A stretch of 48,558 bases of DNA from Actinomortierella ambigua (taxonomy: Eukaryota > Mortierellomycota > Mortierellomycetes > Mortierellales > Mortierellaceae): positions 1-48,558 of the forward strand of contig JAAAJB010000245.1 in assembly GCA_016098155.1 (NCBI GenBank), in the 5' to 3' direction. A program made the position numbers and the translations under genes. Shown here in pieces: positions 34,071 to 46,206 of this stretch. A model generated the notes under the pieces. That model did no database searches and was not told where the DNA came from. It worked only from the letters and a program-made list of their open reading frames with translations. Position 1 is the stretch's first letter; every line of letters begins with the position of its first letter.

Positions 34071-37000
34071 TTATTCCCACTCCATCATCTCTGCCTTGAC
34101 CTGCACTTCTTGCTGTGGAGGCTGCTGTTGTTGCTGTTGCTGTTGTGGTTGTGCAGGTGGCAGGCTAGACGGGAGTGAAAAATGGACGCCGATCAAGCTC
34201 GGCGGGATATGAAGGCCAGCACCCGCCGTGCTCGTGCTATTGAGCGAGCCATAGCCGCCTGGATGCGTAAACAGTTGGATCGCTGACCCTCCATCACCTG
34301 CTCCTCCAACGCCGCCACTGGCCGCCATCGTGCTTGCACCAGCTGCGCTTGCCCCGACTCCGGCTCCAGTGCCTGCTGCCGCTGCTGCCGCTGCTGCTGC
34401 TGCCGCTGCTGCTGCACCAGCTGCACCTGCACCTGCACTCGCCAGATTAGCTGCAATCACAAGGTTGGCCTTACGGTCTGCCTCCCAGATCTCTTGCTCC
34501 AGCTGCTGGATCGTCGCCTGCTGCGAGGCCAGCATTTCCTCAGCCTTGCTGAGCAGCATCCGGGCAGCGTTGGTCCAAATCGAGCCTTCGCCGTTGTAAA
34601 TCCACGAGTTCCACACCATGATCCGCATGTCGGTCAGGAATGCATCCGCCGTTCTATAGACGTAATAATTCTTGTTGGCCTGTAGAGAGAGAGAGAGAGA
34701 GAGAATATACAATGCACACAAGTGTCAGTAGGCAGGAAGGACTTTTTATCTTCGCTCCATCTTCCTCTTCAATCTCCACTTTTTTTCACCCCTTTAAAAA
34801 AAAACTTACATCGCGCATGCCAGACAGGTCACGAGGATGCTTGATCAATGAATCGTAGTCTGGAGCAATCTTCGCGCTAACGGGCTGCAAGAACTCGGTC
34901 GCTTCCTGGAGTGCCATGATGGTCGAAAGTACATTCTCAATAATGTTGGCCAGCTCGACCTCCGGCTTCTTGCGTCGTCCGTAACTCTTGATTGGCGGGT
35001 GCAGATACAAGTAATCGTCCTTCTCCCACTCATTGTGGGTCTCACTGCGCTTCCTCTTTGGTGCTTGCTCTACATAAAAAAAATGAGAAGCGTTGGTCAA
35101 TAGAGTTTCTTCATCACAGCATCGGGGCTTCTCAGGGCATCACGAAAAAAAGAAAAAAAAAACATAGAGCTATAAATTTCACTTACGAAGCATTTTCGAA
35201 GGAAGACGAATAGAAAGCGACTCGCGATCATGCTCTTGTTCGACCACTCGATCGATGATGGCCTTGGGAATCGAGATCCTGTTACCGCCAGCACTAACAG
35301 TACCGCTTCCAGAGCCTGCTGGCGAGCCTTGTCGGAAGTAATCTCCTCCGACGCCATATCCCGCTCCAGCGCTGCTGCTGCTGGCGCTGCTGCTGCTGTA
35401 CAGACTGCCACTGACGATATTACTACCGACACCAGCCATGCCGACGCCGCTACTACCGCCACCACCACCACTGCTGCTACCAGCACCACCCATCATCGTC
35501 GCACCCGGTGTTTGAGGGACAGGGGTGCTGGCAGGGACAGATCCTTGGCGTGGCATCATGTGCGGCGGCGACATCATACCTGAAGCGCCTGGCGTACCGG
35601 GCAGGTTGATGGGCACCGTGGGATCGACAAACATGGGGCACTTCTTGTTGGTCTTCATATGTCCGCGCTGGCCACAATTGCCGCACCTGCGCGGATCCTT
35701 CTTCCTCGACCCTTCCCCTCCTCCGCCACTTCCTCCTCCTCCACCACCACTACCACTACCTCCTCCTCCCCCCACACTTCCACTGGCCCTCAACGCCGCC
35801 GACATGCTGCCGCCAAGCGCTCCAGCCATCGCTGCAAGGCTGCTGCTACCGCTGGAGCCGCTGCCGCCTATCTCAGGCATGTGGGCCACGCCTTTGCTCG
35901 CGGCGCGAGCCAATCGCCGCTCCTGGTTCCGCTTCAACTTGGCAATCTCGTCCCGGATACGGCGGACCCGAAGCTGGTTCCGCTCCTCGTCATCCACGGG
36001 CTCCAAGTCCTCAGTGTTGATGGCCTGCTCCTCGATCAGCTGCCGGCGCCGGACATAGGTGTTGATCACCGCAGGGTCGCGGATCGTCTCCGTCTTCCAC
36101 ACCTTCTCACCGTTGGGCAGCCGGTACGCGCGCCGGATCGTCAGCACTCGGTTCTTCTGTCCATAGTTGCCGTAGCTGGTGCGAGAACTCACAGAGCCTG
36201 CCACCGATACATTGTCATCGTCCAAATACGAGTGTTCACGATGTTCGCGATGATCACGACCAAAACCGAGCAACGAAGGAGCAGGCGAGGCGCGGGCTGT
36301 TGGGTGTGGCGTCGATGACGACGCTCGGCGCTGGCGATAATAAGAGTCTTCGTCATCCTCGTCACTCGCATCGCCAGCCCCATCGACCACATCATCGTCG
36401 CCGGCCTCAATCTCCTCCTGGTTGCTGAGGGCCGAGAACTGGGCGCTCCAGATGCGCTGGATTTCCTCCTTGTACACCTGCTGCTGCTCCGCCACGTTGT
36501 ATCGATGCGCACTCTTGGGAAGCGCCTCGATCTGGGCCAGCTTTTCCTCCTTGGACTCGCCTTGCCGCAAGAAGATGTCCTTCATCGACACACGAATGAA
36601 ACTGAATCCTTCGCCTCGACCCGTCGGATCACCAGGACCCCACAGCTTCAACATGGCCTTGCCCTGCGTCGCATTCAAAAAGTTGCGAGTCGTGATCCAG
36701 GGCGCCAGCTGCTCCTCAATGTCCATGTTGTCCTCGTTCTCCTCGTCGCCGTCATCATTGTCCGCCACACGACCATAACCGGCATCGAGCAAATGACGCT
36801 GGCCAACCATCATCGCCTCGTACAGACAGACCATCTCGGGCGTGACCAACTTGCGAATCTCCTCCTCGTTCGGCAATGGCGTGTTGGCCTTGAGTCGCCA
36901 GTAGCCCGAGTTGATGCCCTTGCGCTGAAACTCGGCAAACTCCTTCAGGCGCTGACGGATCTGGGTGTCGTTGTACTCGGGATACGCCTTGCACAGCTTG

Positions 37001-39958
37001 GCAAACTTGAGGCGATGGAAGGGGTCCTTGCGCACATACCGGAACGCTGTGATCTGCAGTCGGTTTTTGATCATTGTCGTCACCTTGCGCGAGTGAGGAC
37101 CAGGAACTTCTTGCACTGGATACGTCTGGCCAACCACAAACAGGTGTGGGATATCACGGATATAGTACTTTGTCTCGCCCTTGTATGTATTGCGGATGAC
37201 CACAAAATCCGTGTGGCGCGGTGTCTGCTCAAAGATAGGGGCTCGGACCAGATTGTTGTACAGCGCAGTGATTGTCTGCCCGGGCTCGACATTGCCAAAG
37301 TTGAGGAAGGGCGAGGCATCGGCGATGTCGAGAATGAAAGGATCGCCAATCTCCTTCTGCGGCATATGTTCATCGTCGATGTTTTCCTTGCGGTAGTAGT
37401 TGAGCAACACACTGCCCATACCCACGTTCTGGATGATAGGCGGATGCTCCTCCGAGTACTCGAGCAAGACAAAGTTGGTATGGTCCCGCAGCGTCAGATC
37501 CTTTGAGCTCCGCATCACCTCGCCCAGCTCCTTGCGCTTCTGCTTCTTCTTCTTGCTGCCCTTGACTCTCAAGAACTGAATAGGCGTGTTGAGTGGCAGC
37601 TGCATCTGTGGCCGATGGAAGGACCGCAACTCGGACTTTGAAAGACGATTCTTGTACCATGGCTTCAGCAGCTTCACAGCTGGCAGAGCATGCTGCACCA
37701 CCAATTGGCCAAACGTCTGACGGACACGATGGAATCGTCCTTCCTTGTGCGCCTCGTAGAACCTGTCGCCTGAGATGTTGAACCGATCAATCTCAAGCTT
37801 CTTGTTCACCTCGGCCTCTGATGGCATCATCTTCTCCGTCAACACACGGTACGTCAGCTGTGAACGGCGACCACGGCGTACCTTGTAGTCGTGGCCCAAG
37901 GTTTTGGACGTGTCGGTCGAGGCCAAGTCAAAAAGCACATTGGTGTCGTTCAAGTTGATCTGGACAGCTGTGAAGGGCTTGACCAACTCTGTCCGTTCGT
38001 CCCACAAGATGCTCTCCTCCCAGTCACCATTCTCCAGCTCATAGTTTCGGATCACAAACTTGGTCGCGTTCTTCGGCTCCTTGGCACCACTCACGACTTT
38101 GGCGACGGTCTTCACCGGCTCGGCCACGCCTGGGACAGCCACATCGTCCCGTGCTCGTCGCTCCGCGTCCTCTTCGTCCCAGACAATCCTGTCTTCCCAG
38201 CTATCCAACTGAACTGCATACAGGTCCTTGGTGTCTGGAACCCTCCACTCCAGTTGACTGAGCAATTCTTTGTCTAGGACCTATTCGCATAAAGGCGTTT
38301 TTTTTTTTTTTTTTTTTTTTTTGTGTTTTTTNNNNNNNNNNCCCCTTGTTCTTTGTTTTTTTTTTTTTGGCCCCCTTCCCCCTAATGGGTTTTTTTTTTT
38401 TTTTTTTTTTTTTGGAGAATTCTGAGTTAGTCTTGTATGAAACAATAGGATGTGCTTGACCACGTAGCCAACTTGATCATCCCCAACTTGGAGACTTACT
38501 TCCTCATCGTATTGATCAAAATAGCTTTGGCTAGACCAGGTCACTTCCTCTGGCTTGTCAAACCCGATCCTTTGATCGGCTTCTTTGCGATACATGTCCG
38601 CCTTTGGGAAGGTAGCTATGATCGACCATTTAAGAACATCGAAAGAAAATAAAAAAGAGTTGGTCAAGTCACCTCAATGCTGAGATTCCCCTCATAGTCC
38701 TACTTGTCATGACAGCTCCATTTCGCAGTCGTCATTTACCTGGCTTTGTCTTTGAGGTATAATGTCTCTTCCCCCGCTTGATGTTGAACAATTCTGTAAA
38801 TTTGAGCACCCGATTCTCTTCGAAAGCAGGGTATATCGCTTTGACGTCTATCGGCGCACTGGGCTCGGTTGTTGAGAGAGCGCCTGTATCCCCTCCTGTT
38901 ACTGCTACTGCCGTCTTTCCTTGCTGCTGTTGCTCTTCCAGCAAGTAGGCCTGTTGCTGCGTCAGTAGATCCCGTCCAGACGCGACAGTTGGGCGCTGAG
39001 GTGGCAGCTGGATGTTGGGGACAGTTGGCAATGAGAAGGCCGGTTGCTGCTTTACTTGTACATGTTGGTATTGGGGAGGCTGTTGCTGAAGGAAGGTAGA
39101 TGGCTGTGAAGATGGCGTTCCTGGAAGGGCTATTCCAGGTGGGAAAGCTACTTGTCCAGGGAGGGCTGGCATAGAAGGGGTTGGAAGTGCCGGCATTGAA
39201 GGTTGCTGAAATAATGATTTTGAAGAAATATGTGCCGGTTGCCGTGCCTTGGATATGTCTTCTTCGTCCGTGTCCTCCGCATCATAATCTTCGTCTAATT
39301 TCTCGTTCATCCTCGACTTGGTACCAGACCTAAAGCTTAGGCTACTTTGAGTCATTGTACTAGCCATCATTCCACCACTGCTTGCCGATGCCTGGAATGC
39401 AGCTGAAGCACCTGCGTTGTTGTTGAGTGTACTGAGACCCCTCTGCAAATACCGCTGCTGGAACATGGCTGTCTCCGGTGTCGAGGCATCAGCGGCAAGA
39501 TCATTATCCTTGATGTCCGAATAGTCTACTGCATCCTTATCGTGCTCAAAGGTTGACCGGATCGTCCCAAAGTTGACCTCCCCTTCGTCGTCCTCATCCT
39601 CGTCCTCATCCTCGTCGTCTACCTCGCCGGCTTTGCCCTTGGTGCCTCGAACTTCTTGTTCGTCTACACCGAGGGTCTTGGCTGAGAACAGAGTAGCAAG
39701 TTGCTCGCTGTTCTCGAGACTCTCCAGAGCCTCTTGAAACTCCTATTGTTATGGTGGGTGAGCAGGCATGTGGCGCTAGGATTAGTCGTGTGCCACATGC
39801 ATCTATTCGGAGCCAGGCACCCTCCTTCCATTTGTTCGACGGCTCCGCCAAACGCCAATGTAATCAAAAAGATGAATTATCGCATTTACCTCTGGAACGT
39901 CTTCAATCCTTCCCGAGCGGTCGACATTACCAAATAAAAAACCTGCTAAGGACGACAT
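34071..39958 (-). CDS. TAF1: Transcription initiation factor TFIID subunit 1 (TAF1) with one bromodomain
   Basis: Scaffold of TFIID at RNA polymerase II promoters. Exons: 39958-39890, 39742-38740, 38615-38500, 38280-35187, 35069-34810, 34679-34071; 1716 residues, all joins in phase. The N-terminus MSSLAGFLFGNVDRSG matches the TBP-binding TAND1 start of animal TAF1. The large exon carries the DUF3591 core (FHRPQMQLPL, NTYKGETKYYIRDIPHLFVVG, YWRLK) and a CCHC zinc knuckle (CGNCGQRGHMKTNKKCP). The last two exons encode a single bromodomain: ZA-loop PDYDSLIKHPRDL and the acetyl-lysine Asn in WIYNGEGS. The C-terminus is Ala- and Gln-rich. Animal TAF1 has two bromodomains and yeast Taf1 none. A 10-N gap falls in the intron 38281-38499. 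Confidence 0.95.
38332..38341. other. Assembly gap (10 N) in poly-T/low-quality sequence
   Basis: Ten N flanked by long T runs (about 38298-38331 and 38356-38413) and GGCCCCC/CCCCCTA fragments. It lies inside TAF1 intron 3 (38281-38499), so the coding sequence is unaffected as modelled. Confidence 0.98.
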
Positions 39959-40104
39959 GAATGCCTTTTCAGACGTGTATTATTGAAGATAATGACTGTG
40001 GCAGATGGGTCTGATGCAGATGTTTGTAGAGACGTTATGTACAAGCTTTGCAAGTTTGGGTCTAAATTGTGCGCGACAAGATTCCAAGCAGTCACAATTC
40101 TGCT

Positions 40105-41706
<1,602 letters not shown>

Positions 41707-41804
41707 GGTTAACGTGTCTGAAATGCCTCAACTCTAAACTCCTGCTGGTGCCACCTTTGTCTTCCAATGTTAAGGGCCGCGAATTGGGTGTTATTAAAAC
41801 AACC
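41707..41804. other. Upstream of the Siw14-like gene
   Basis: A short intergenic stretch ending where the duplicated unit begins. No element recognised. Confidence 0.3.
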
Positions 41805-41940
41805 GAAACTACGTTCAGAAAAGCATTTCCTTTTGCGCGCAGTATAACGATATATGCAAAAAAAAAAACTTCGCCAAAGATGCTAGTCTGAAGAGATGCC
41901 TCGTAGGAAAGAGGGGGACCCCTGTATACGAGACGCGGCT

Positions 41941-42138
41941 TCAATTATCGGGGCACGACTGAGGGTAGGCTCTGCAACATCTTTCATGACAATTGTTTGG
42001 GTGAGAAGGAGCGCGAAGGCAGTGGCTCAAGCATAATTGGTACTGGTCAATTCGTCGTACAAGAACCGCCGCCGAGGCTACTGACATCAACATGATCGTC
42101 AACAAAGTGATCCAAAAGATGGGTGAGGAGAACTTCAT
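41941..42138 (-). CDS. Small secreted six-cysteine protein, copy 1
   Basis: 65 residues, no intron. A clear signal peptide (hydrophobic core about 8-22, ending SVASAA) is followed by VLVRR, a dibasic site that a Kex2-type protease could cut. The mature part has six Cys in the pattern C-x3-C-x9-C-x3-CC-x6-C and ends SCPDN. A TATATATA box lies about 90 bases upstream. No family is recognised. The size, signal peptide, possible Kex2 site and Cys-richness fit fungal secreted peptides (effector-like, antimicrobial or signalling), but the function is unknown. Compared with copy 2 a stop codon comes right after CPDN, so it lacks the extra tail. Confidence 0.82.
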   Translation of the reverse strand: MKFSSPIFWITLLTIMLMSVASAAVLVRRIDQYQLCLSHCLRAPSHPNNCHERCCRAYPQSCPDN

Positions 42139-42227
42139 ATTAATTTGCGAGCGACAGGTAGAGTGAGCGAGAAGAGAGGAAAATCTTGAGTAGGAATCGA
42201 AGTTGACATGCGCTCAGTTCACGCTTA

Positions 42228-42237
42228 TATATATCTA
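42228..42237 (-). promoter_or_regulatory. TATA box of secreted Cys-rich gene copy 1
   Basis: ATATATATAA on the minus strand about 90 bases before the ATG at 42138. The same box and spacing are kept in copy 2. Confidence 0.65.
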
Positions 42238-42297
42238 GAGATGGTTGGTCGCACCTCCTTTTGGAGGTCTAGCTCCTTGGAAGAGTAAGGGGTAATC

Positions 42298-42645
42298 ATG
42301 AAAAAAAAAGCCAAACTCAAAGGCGCCAGATCCTGCGCATCCGCTGGTATGAGAGATCTGAGGCTGCAGTTGAGCCTGCTTCTGTGGGTCGTCTCCTTGC
42401 ACCGTCCGCCACACATTGTCGTGACCACAGAGGAAGTGACCTTTGGAGATATGTGGCCTGTCCCTGGCAAGGATTCCGGCATATCACTCCTTCTCCCAGA
42501 GTTGACGCCAACGGAGCCTGAAGAACCGAAACCTCCTGACATTGTGTGGCACGGCACCGGTGGAGACACACCGACCAAGACACCGATGACGACGAAAGAG
42601 TGGAGCTGCCGCCACCTTTGGACCTTTCTGACCTCTGGCTCCTGA
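42298..42645 (+). pseudogene. Open frame divergent to copy 1, frameshifted relative to copy 2
   Basis: The plus-strand frame reads MRDLRLQLSLLLWVVSLHR and then TTEEVTFGDMWPVP; the same frame is open in copy 2. One base fewer near 42567 (GACACACCG against GACAACACCG in copy 2) moves the acidic stretch (TDQDTDDDER, then LPPPLDLSDL) into another frame. Either this is a decayed copy of a small gene or neither copy is coding. No family is recognised. The opposite strand is open too, so coding status is unproven. Confidence 0.35.
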
Positions 42646-43031
42646 TGCAACCTGCCTTTCGACTCGCCGCCCCCCCCCCCCACCTGGATCTTTTCTCCCA
42701 TCTGTTTGTACTTTTAGCTCACATCTTTCCCGGGTCACCCTCCTCCTTTTGTTTCCATAGCAGATGGCTTTAACCTCTATTGTTGCAACGGGCGGCCGCG
42801 TCTCACAGATTGCGGACAGGTGCGCGCCGAAGAATGAAACCCTCTTTTGAGGACCAGTAAAAAAAAAAATCGACGTAGTTGTAGAACCCGTCTCCATTCA
42901 GACTCTCTACCTCGAAAGCATAGTTCTAACCTCTCACGCCGCTGTCAATACCTTGAAACTACGTTCAGGAAAGCATTTCTTTTTGCGCGCAGTATAAGGA
43001 TATATGTAAAAAACACTCTTCGCCAAAGATG

Positions 43032-43298
43032 CTAGTCTGAAGAGATTTCTCGTAGGAAAGAGGGAGACTCCTGCATACGAGACGCCTCCTCGCGTTTACC
43101 GGGGCACGACTGAGGGAAGGCTGAGCAACATCTCATACGACATCTCTTTACAGTTACAGGTACAGTTGGGGAACCAAGGCACTGCCTGAGGCATGGTGTG
43201 TACCTGTCAAGTCGTCGTACAAGAACCGCCGCTGAGGCTACCGACATCAACATGATCGTGAACAAAGCGATGCAAAAGGTGGATGAGGAGAACTTCAT
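43032..43298 (-). CDS. Small secreted six-cysteine protein, copy 2, with extra C-terminal tail
   Basis: 88 residues, no intron. The signal peptide (core about 8-22, ending SVASAA) and the VLVRR dibasic site match copy 1. Cys pattern C-x3-C-x12-C-x3-CC-x6-C. After SCP it reads GKREEASRM and on to LREISSD: GKR is a classical Kex2 cleavage and amidation-type signal, so this copy could release a separate 19-residue tail. Compared with copy 1 there is a 3-residue longer loop between Cys 2 and 3. TATA box about 90 bases upstream. Unknown function; paralogue of copy 1. Confidence 0.82.
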   Translation of the reverse strand: MKFSSSTFCIALFTIMLMSVASAAVLVRRLDRYTPCLRQCLGSPTVPVTVKRCRMRCCSAFPQSCPGKREEASRMQESPSFLREISSD

Positions 43299-43361
43299 AT
43301 TAACTTGCGAGCGACAGGTAGAGTGAGCGAGAAGAGAGGAAATCTTGAGTAGGAATCAAAG

Positions 43362-43784
43362 TTGACATGCGCTCAGCTCACGCTTATATATATCCAGAGA
43401 TGGTTGGTCGCACCTCCTTTTGGAGGTCTAGCTCCTTGGAAAGGTAAAAAAAAAGCCAAGCTCAAAGGCGCCAGATTCTGCACATTCGCTGGTATGAGAG
43501 ACCTGAGGCTGCAGTTGAGTCTGCTTCTGTGGGTCGTCTCCTTGCACCGTCCGCCACACATTGTCGTGACCACAGAGGAAGTGACCTTTGGAGATATGTG
43601 GCCTGTTCCTGACAAGAATTTCAGCATATCCCTCCTTCTCCCGGGGTTGACGCCAACGGAGTCTAAAGAGCCGAAATCTCCTGACATTGCGTGGCACGGC
43701 ACCAATGGAGACAACACCGACCAAGACACCGATGACGACGAAAGGTTGGTGCTGCTGCCACCCTTGGACCTTTCTGACCTCTGA
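43362..43784 (+). CDS. Hypothetical open frame divergent to copy 2
   Basis: Plus-strand frame with MRDLRLQLSLLLWVVSLHR, TTEEVTFGDMWPVP and an acidic end (NTDQDTDDDER, LPPLDLSDL). The first Met of the open frame (43362) lies outside the part shared with copy 1; the shared Met is at about 43494, giving 96 residues. A hydrophobic segment near that start could be a signal or anchor. No family is recognised. It is the intact version of the frame broken in copy 1, but the opposite strand is open as well, so this could be chance. Confidence 0.35.
   Translation: MTCAQLTLIYIQRWLVAPPFGGLAPWKGKKKAKLKGARFCTFAGMRDLRLQLSLLLWVVSLHRPPHIVVTTEEVTFGDMWPVPDKNFSISLLLPGLTPTESKEPKSPDIAWHGTNGDNTDQDTDDDERLVLLPPLDLSDL
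43384..43393 (-). promoter_or_regulatory. TATA box of secreted Cys-rich gene copy 2
   Basis: ATATATATAA on minus about 90 bases before the ATG at 43298, as in copy 1. Confidence 0.6.
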
Positions 43785-44048
43785 CCCCTGAAGTAATCTG
43801 CCTTACGACTCGCCGTCCCATTGGATTTCCCCTTTTTTATACCTTTTTATAGTGTGTAGTTTTATCTTGCATTCTCCCATCTGTTTGTACTTTTAGCTCA
43901 TATCTTTTCTGGGTCACCTTCCACCCTTTGTTTCCGTAGCAGATAGTTCTATATCCCCCCATTGTTGTGACGGGCGGCCGCGTCTCACAGATCGCGGACA
44001 GGTGCGCGCTGAAGAATGAACCCCTCTTTTGAGGCCTGTAAAAAAAAT

Positions 44049-44329
44049 GGGCTGTTGCCAATTGACTTGAGCTCTACACAGCCTTTGGATACATGAGACG
44101 CAGTCTAAACTTTGTAGCACTCCATAACGCGTCGAGTCCTTTGCTGCACCACTAAAAAAAACGTACTGATAGACACAACATACGATGTAAGAACATTGTT
44201 GTAGTTACCGATGCACTCCTGGGACACGCAGCATACATGTGGCAATGTACCCTGAGAGATATGTTATTCAATTCGATAAGATGTCGAGGATCATCCTGGC
44301 AAACATTAGCCGCCTTTGACTTTATTTCA
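44049..44329. other. Between duplicated unit 2 and HUS1
   Basis: 3' flank of HUS1 (minus). I see no gene and no recognisable element. Confidence 0.35.
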
Positions 44330-45794
44330 TCAGTACCCAGCGGCTACAGGAATATAATAAGTCAATGCCGCATCTTCAACATCCTGAAGATAAACGTAAA
44401 AGACAACCGCCTGATTTGGGATCAAACAACAGATGACGCGATGGGGTTTGATATAGTGGCTCTGTAGTACTTTTTGCAGGTCCCCAATGCGGATCATGGC
44501 TCGAGCAAACTCGTGAGGCCGATTGAGGCGACGTTCGTTCTGTGGATGCACGCTCGCTTCAGGGTTATCCAAGTCCTCGATCGGGTCGTCTGCAATAACA
44601 GGGTTCAGGAGGTTCTTGAAAACAGTTTCTACTTGAGCTTTGGCAGTCATGTTGCGTATTGTTGGCTGTAGCCCTGCTGGCCGCCCTTGCGTGCCATTGG
44701 TTCCATCTTCTTCCCCGAGGATAGTCATCGTGCCGTCGGTCGTGATCAGGGTCATCTCGCCCATAAGGTTGACAGACAAGATGACATAGTTAGCAAGGGA
44801 TTTGTATGTCGAAGTTACATTGCGCAGAATGTCAAGAGGCGGCAGCATGATGTGAACATCTGGATCTGGAATCGTAGGCTCTTCAAAGGCCTTTGTGTGA
44901 TCAGCTCCTTCGCGACTCATCACCCTCAATATCGGCACGTCGTGCGTGATTATCCTTGAGGAACCTTCCTAGCAACGCAATGATTGCACGGATAAGACAT
45001 CACCATTAATGGGAGTGACTAATCTTTCAGCATTCGTACCTCATTCGAACCATGAAAAGCAAAGTCAAAACATATCCGTCCAAATAAAAACCTACTCCTG
45101 TTTTGATAGTAAACGAGAGGCTGGCGGCCGAGGCTCGTCCAGTCATCTTCATTCCCACATCTGTCGCCAAAGCACAGGATCGCAGAACATGAGTCAGCTC
45201 ATCCACGCGCATCTCGACATAGATTTCATTGTTGGTCACTGACTCGATTCGGTATTCTCGAAAGACATGCTCCTAATTAAGCGACAAAAATAAAAAAAAA
45301 ATGCCGTTGGTGTTAGATACTCACTCGAAGGAAGGTGGCATGCACCTCGATTGAGCACTAGTTCGGTCCATACTCTATTGATTCGCCTGTTGGAGAGAGG
45401 TCAAGAGCACGATCAAAGGTTAGCAACAAAGTCAAGGATACCGAGACACACTGCTGCAGAAGGGGCATCAAACAAGAGGACTTACGCCCAGTACTGTACG
45501 CTTCCGCCTCCTCCATCTTCATCGAGCATGCCTGAAGCAGCGCCAAAAGCGACAATGGATGGTGTAAACTTGATAAAACATGTCTTTCCAATCTTTTCCA
45601 TGGCCTGGACAAGCTCTAATGCATCGAAAGATGACGGATGGTTGGCATATTGGAATAACCTTATAGTGGCAAATAGCGACAACGGGAGAAGTCGACAGGA
45701 CAAAGCCAAAATGAGACATACATTCTCTTTCTAGAGATTCAATAGACATACTGAAAAAGACAAAATCACGATGTAGTCTTGCTCGCAGGCGCAT
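44330..45794 (-). CDS. HUS1: DNA damage checkpoint clamp subunit HUS1
   Basis: Subunit of the PCNA-like 9-1-1 clamp that loads at damaged DNA and activates ATR signalling. Firm exons: 45615-45486 (LVQAMEKIGKTC), 45272-45096 (VFREYRIES, NNEIYVEM), 44968-44330 (SSRIITHDVPI, EEPTIPDPDVHIMLPPL, YYIPVA). A 16-base exon at 45374-45359 (VWTEL) best joins the first two in phase and matches human VSMWCELEQ, but its donor (GTGCTC) is weak; a longer version ends at GTGAGT in the wrong phase. The first exon starts at ATG 45794 (MRLRARLH); its end is unresolved. About 330 residues, a little longer than human HUS1 (280), with a Gly/Asp-rich insert near the middle. Most of the family signatures are present. 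Confidence 0.9.
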
Positions 45795-46206
45795 GGCGAA
45801 TGGAATTGTGCGGATGGATGTTTAATGGAGAGGGTAAATGAAAAGAATAAAAGAGTATGGTCTTTCTGCAGAAAAAAAGTGTAACTGTTGCCACCATTTG
45901 CCGCATTGATCACATGACAGCGCCGCCGAAAGTACAGGCACGAAAAGTCAGATCGTGAAGCCAATCATCGAATATCGCAGGGCTGAGAAACCACAGTTAT
46001 AAAACAATTTAAGGCCATTTAGCCTTCCATCGACTCGCTCACGCAAGATCTTCCTCTGTCACTCAGGCCAGATCACAATACAGTTTTCTGCCCTTGTACT
46101 GGTGTGAACTACAATGCTAACACACGATTCTTCCTAATCTATTTTGTGAACCTCTTTCCTTTCACCCTCTCACCCAAGAGCCTTCCTCACACATTCACAC
46201 CCACTC
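45795..46206. promoter_or_regulatory. Divergent HUS1/GH17 promoter region
   Basis: 412 bases between divergent start codons. A TATAAAA on plus at 45998-46004 lies about 200 bases before the GH17 ATG, followed by a pyrimidine-rich leader. No other gene. Confidence 0.5.

Larger units (their letters stand above)
41805..42869. repeat. Duplicated unit, copy 1 (about 1.07 kb)
   Basis: Direct tandem repeat of 42955-44048, separated by an 85-base spacer. The shared sequence runs from GAAACTACGTTCAG to past the block GAAGAATGAA...CCCTCTTTTGAGG with an A-run. By eye it is mostly identical with scattered substitutions and small indels. Each copy holds a small secreted cysteine-rich protein gene on minus and an open frame on plus. 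A partial third copy lies at the right edge of the window. Confidence 0.9.
42955..44048. repeat. Duplicated unit, copy 2 (about 1.09 kb)
   Basis: Direct repeat of 41805-42869. It differs by substitutions, a longer 3' end of the secreted-protein gene, about 50 extra bases near 43820-43875 with TATA-like runs, and a few 1-5 base indels. Confidence 0.9.

Noticed and set aside
36505..37506. 333-codon plus-strand open frame over TAF1
   Set aside because: Antisense of the conserved TAF1 core; no independent support.
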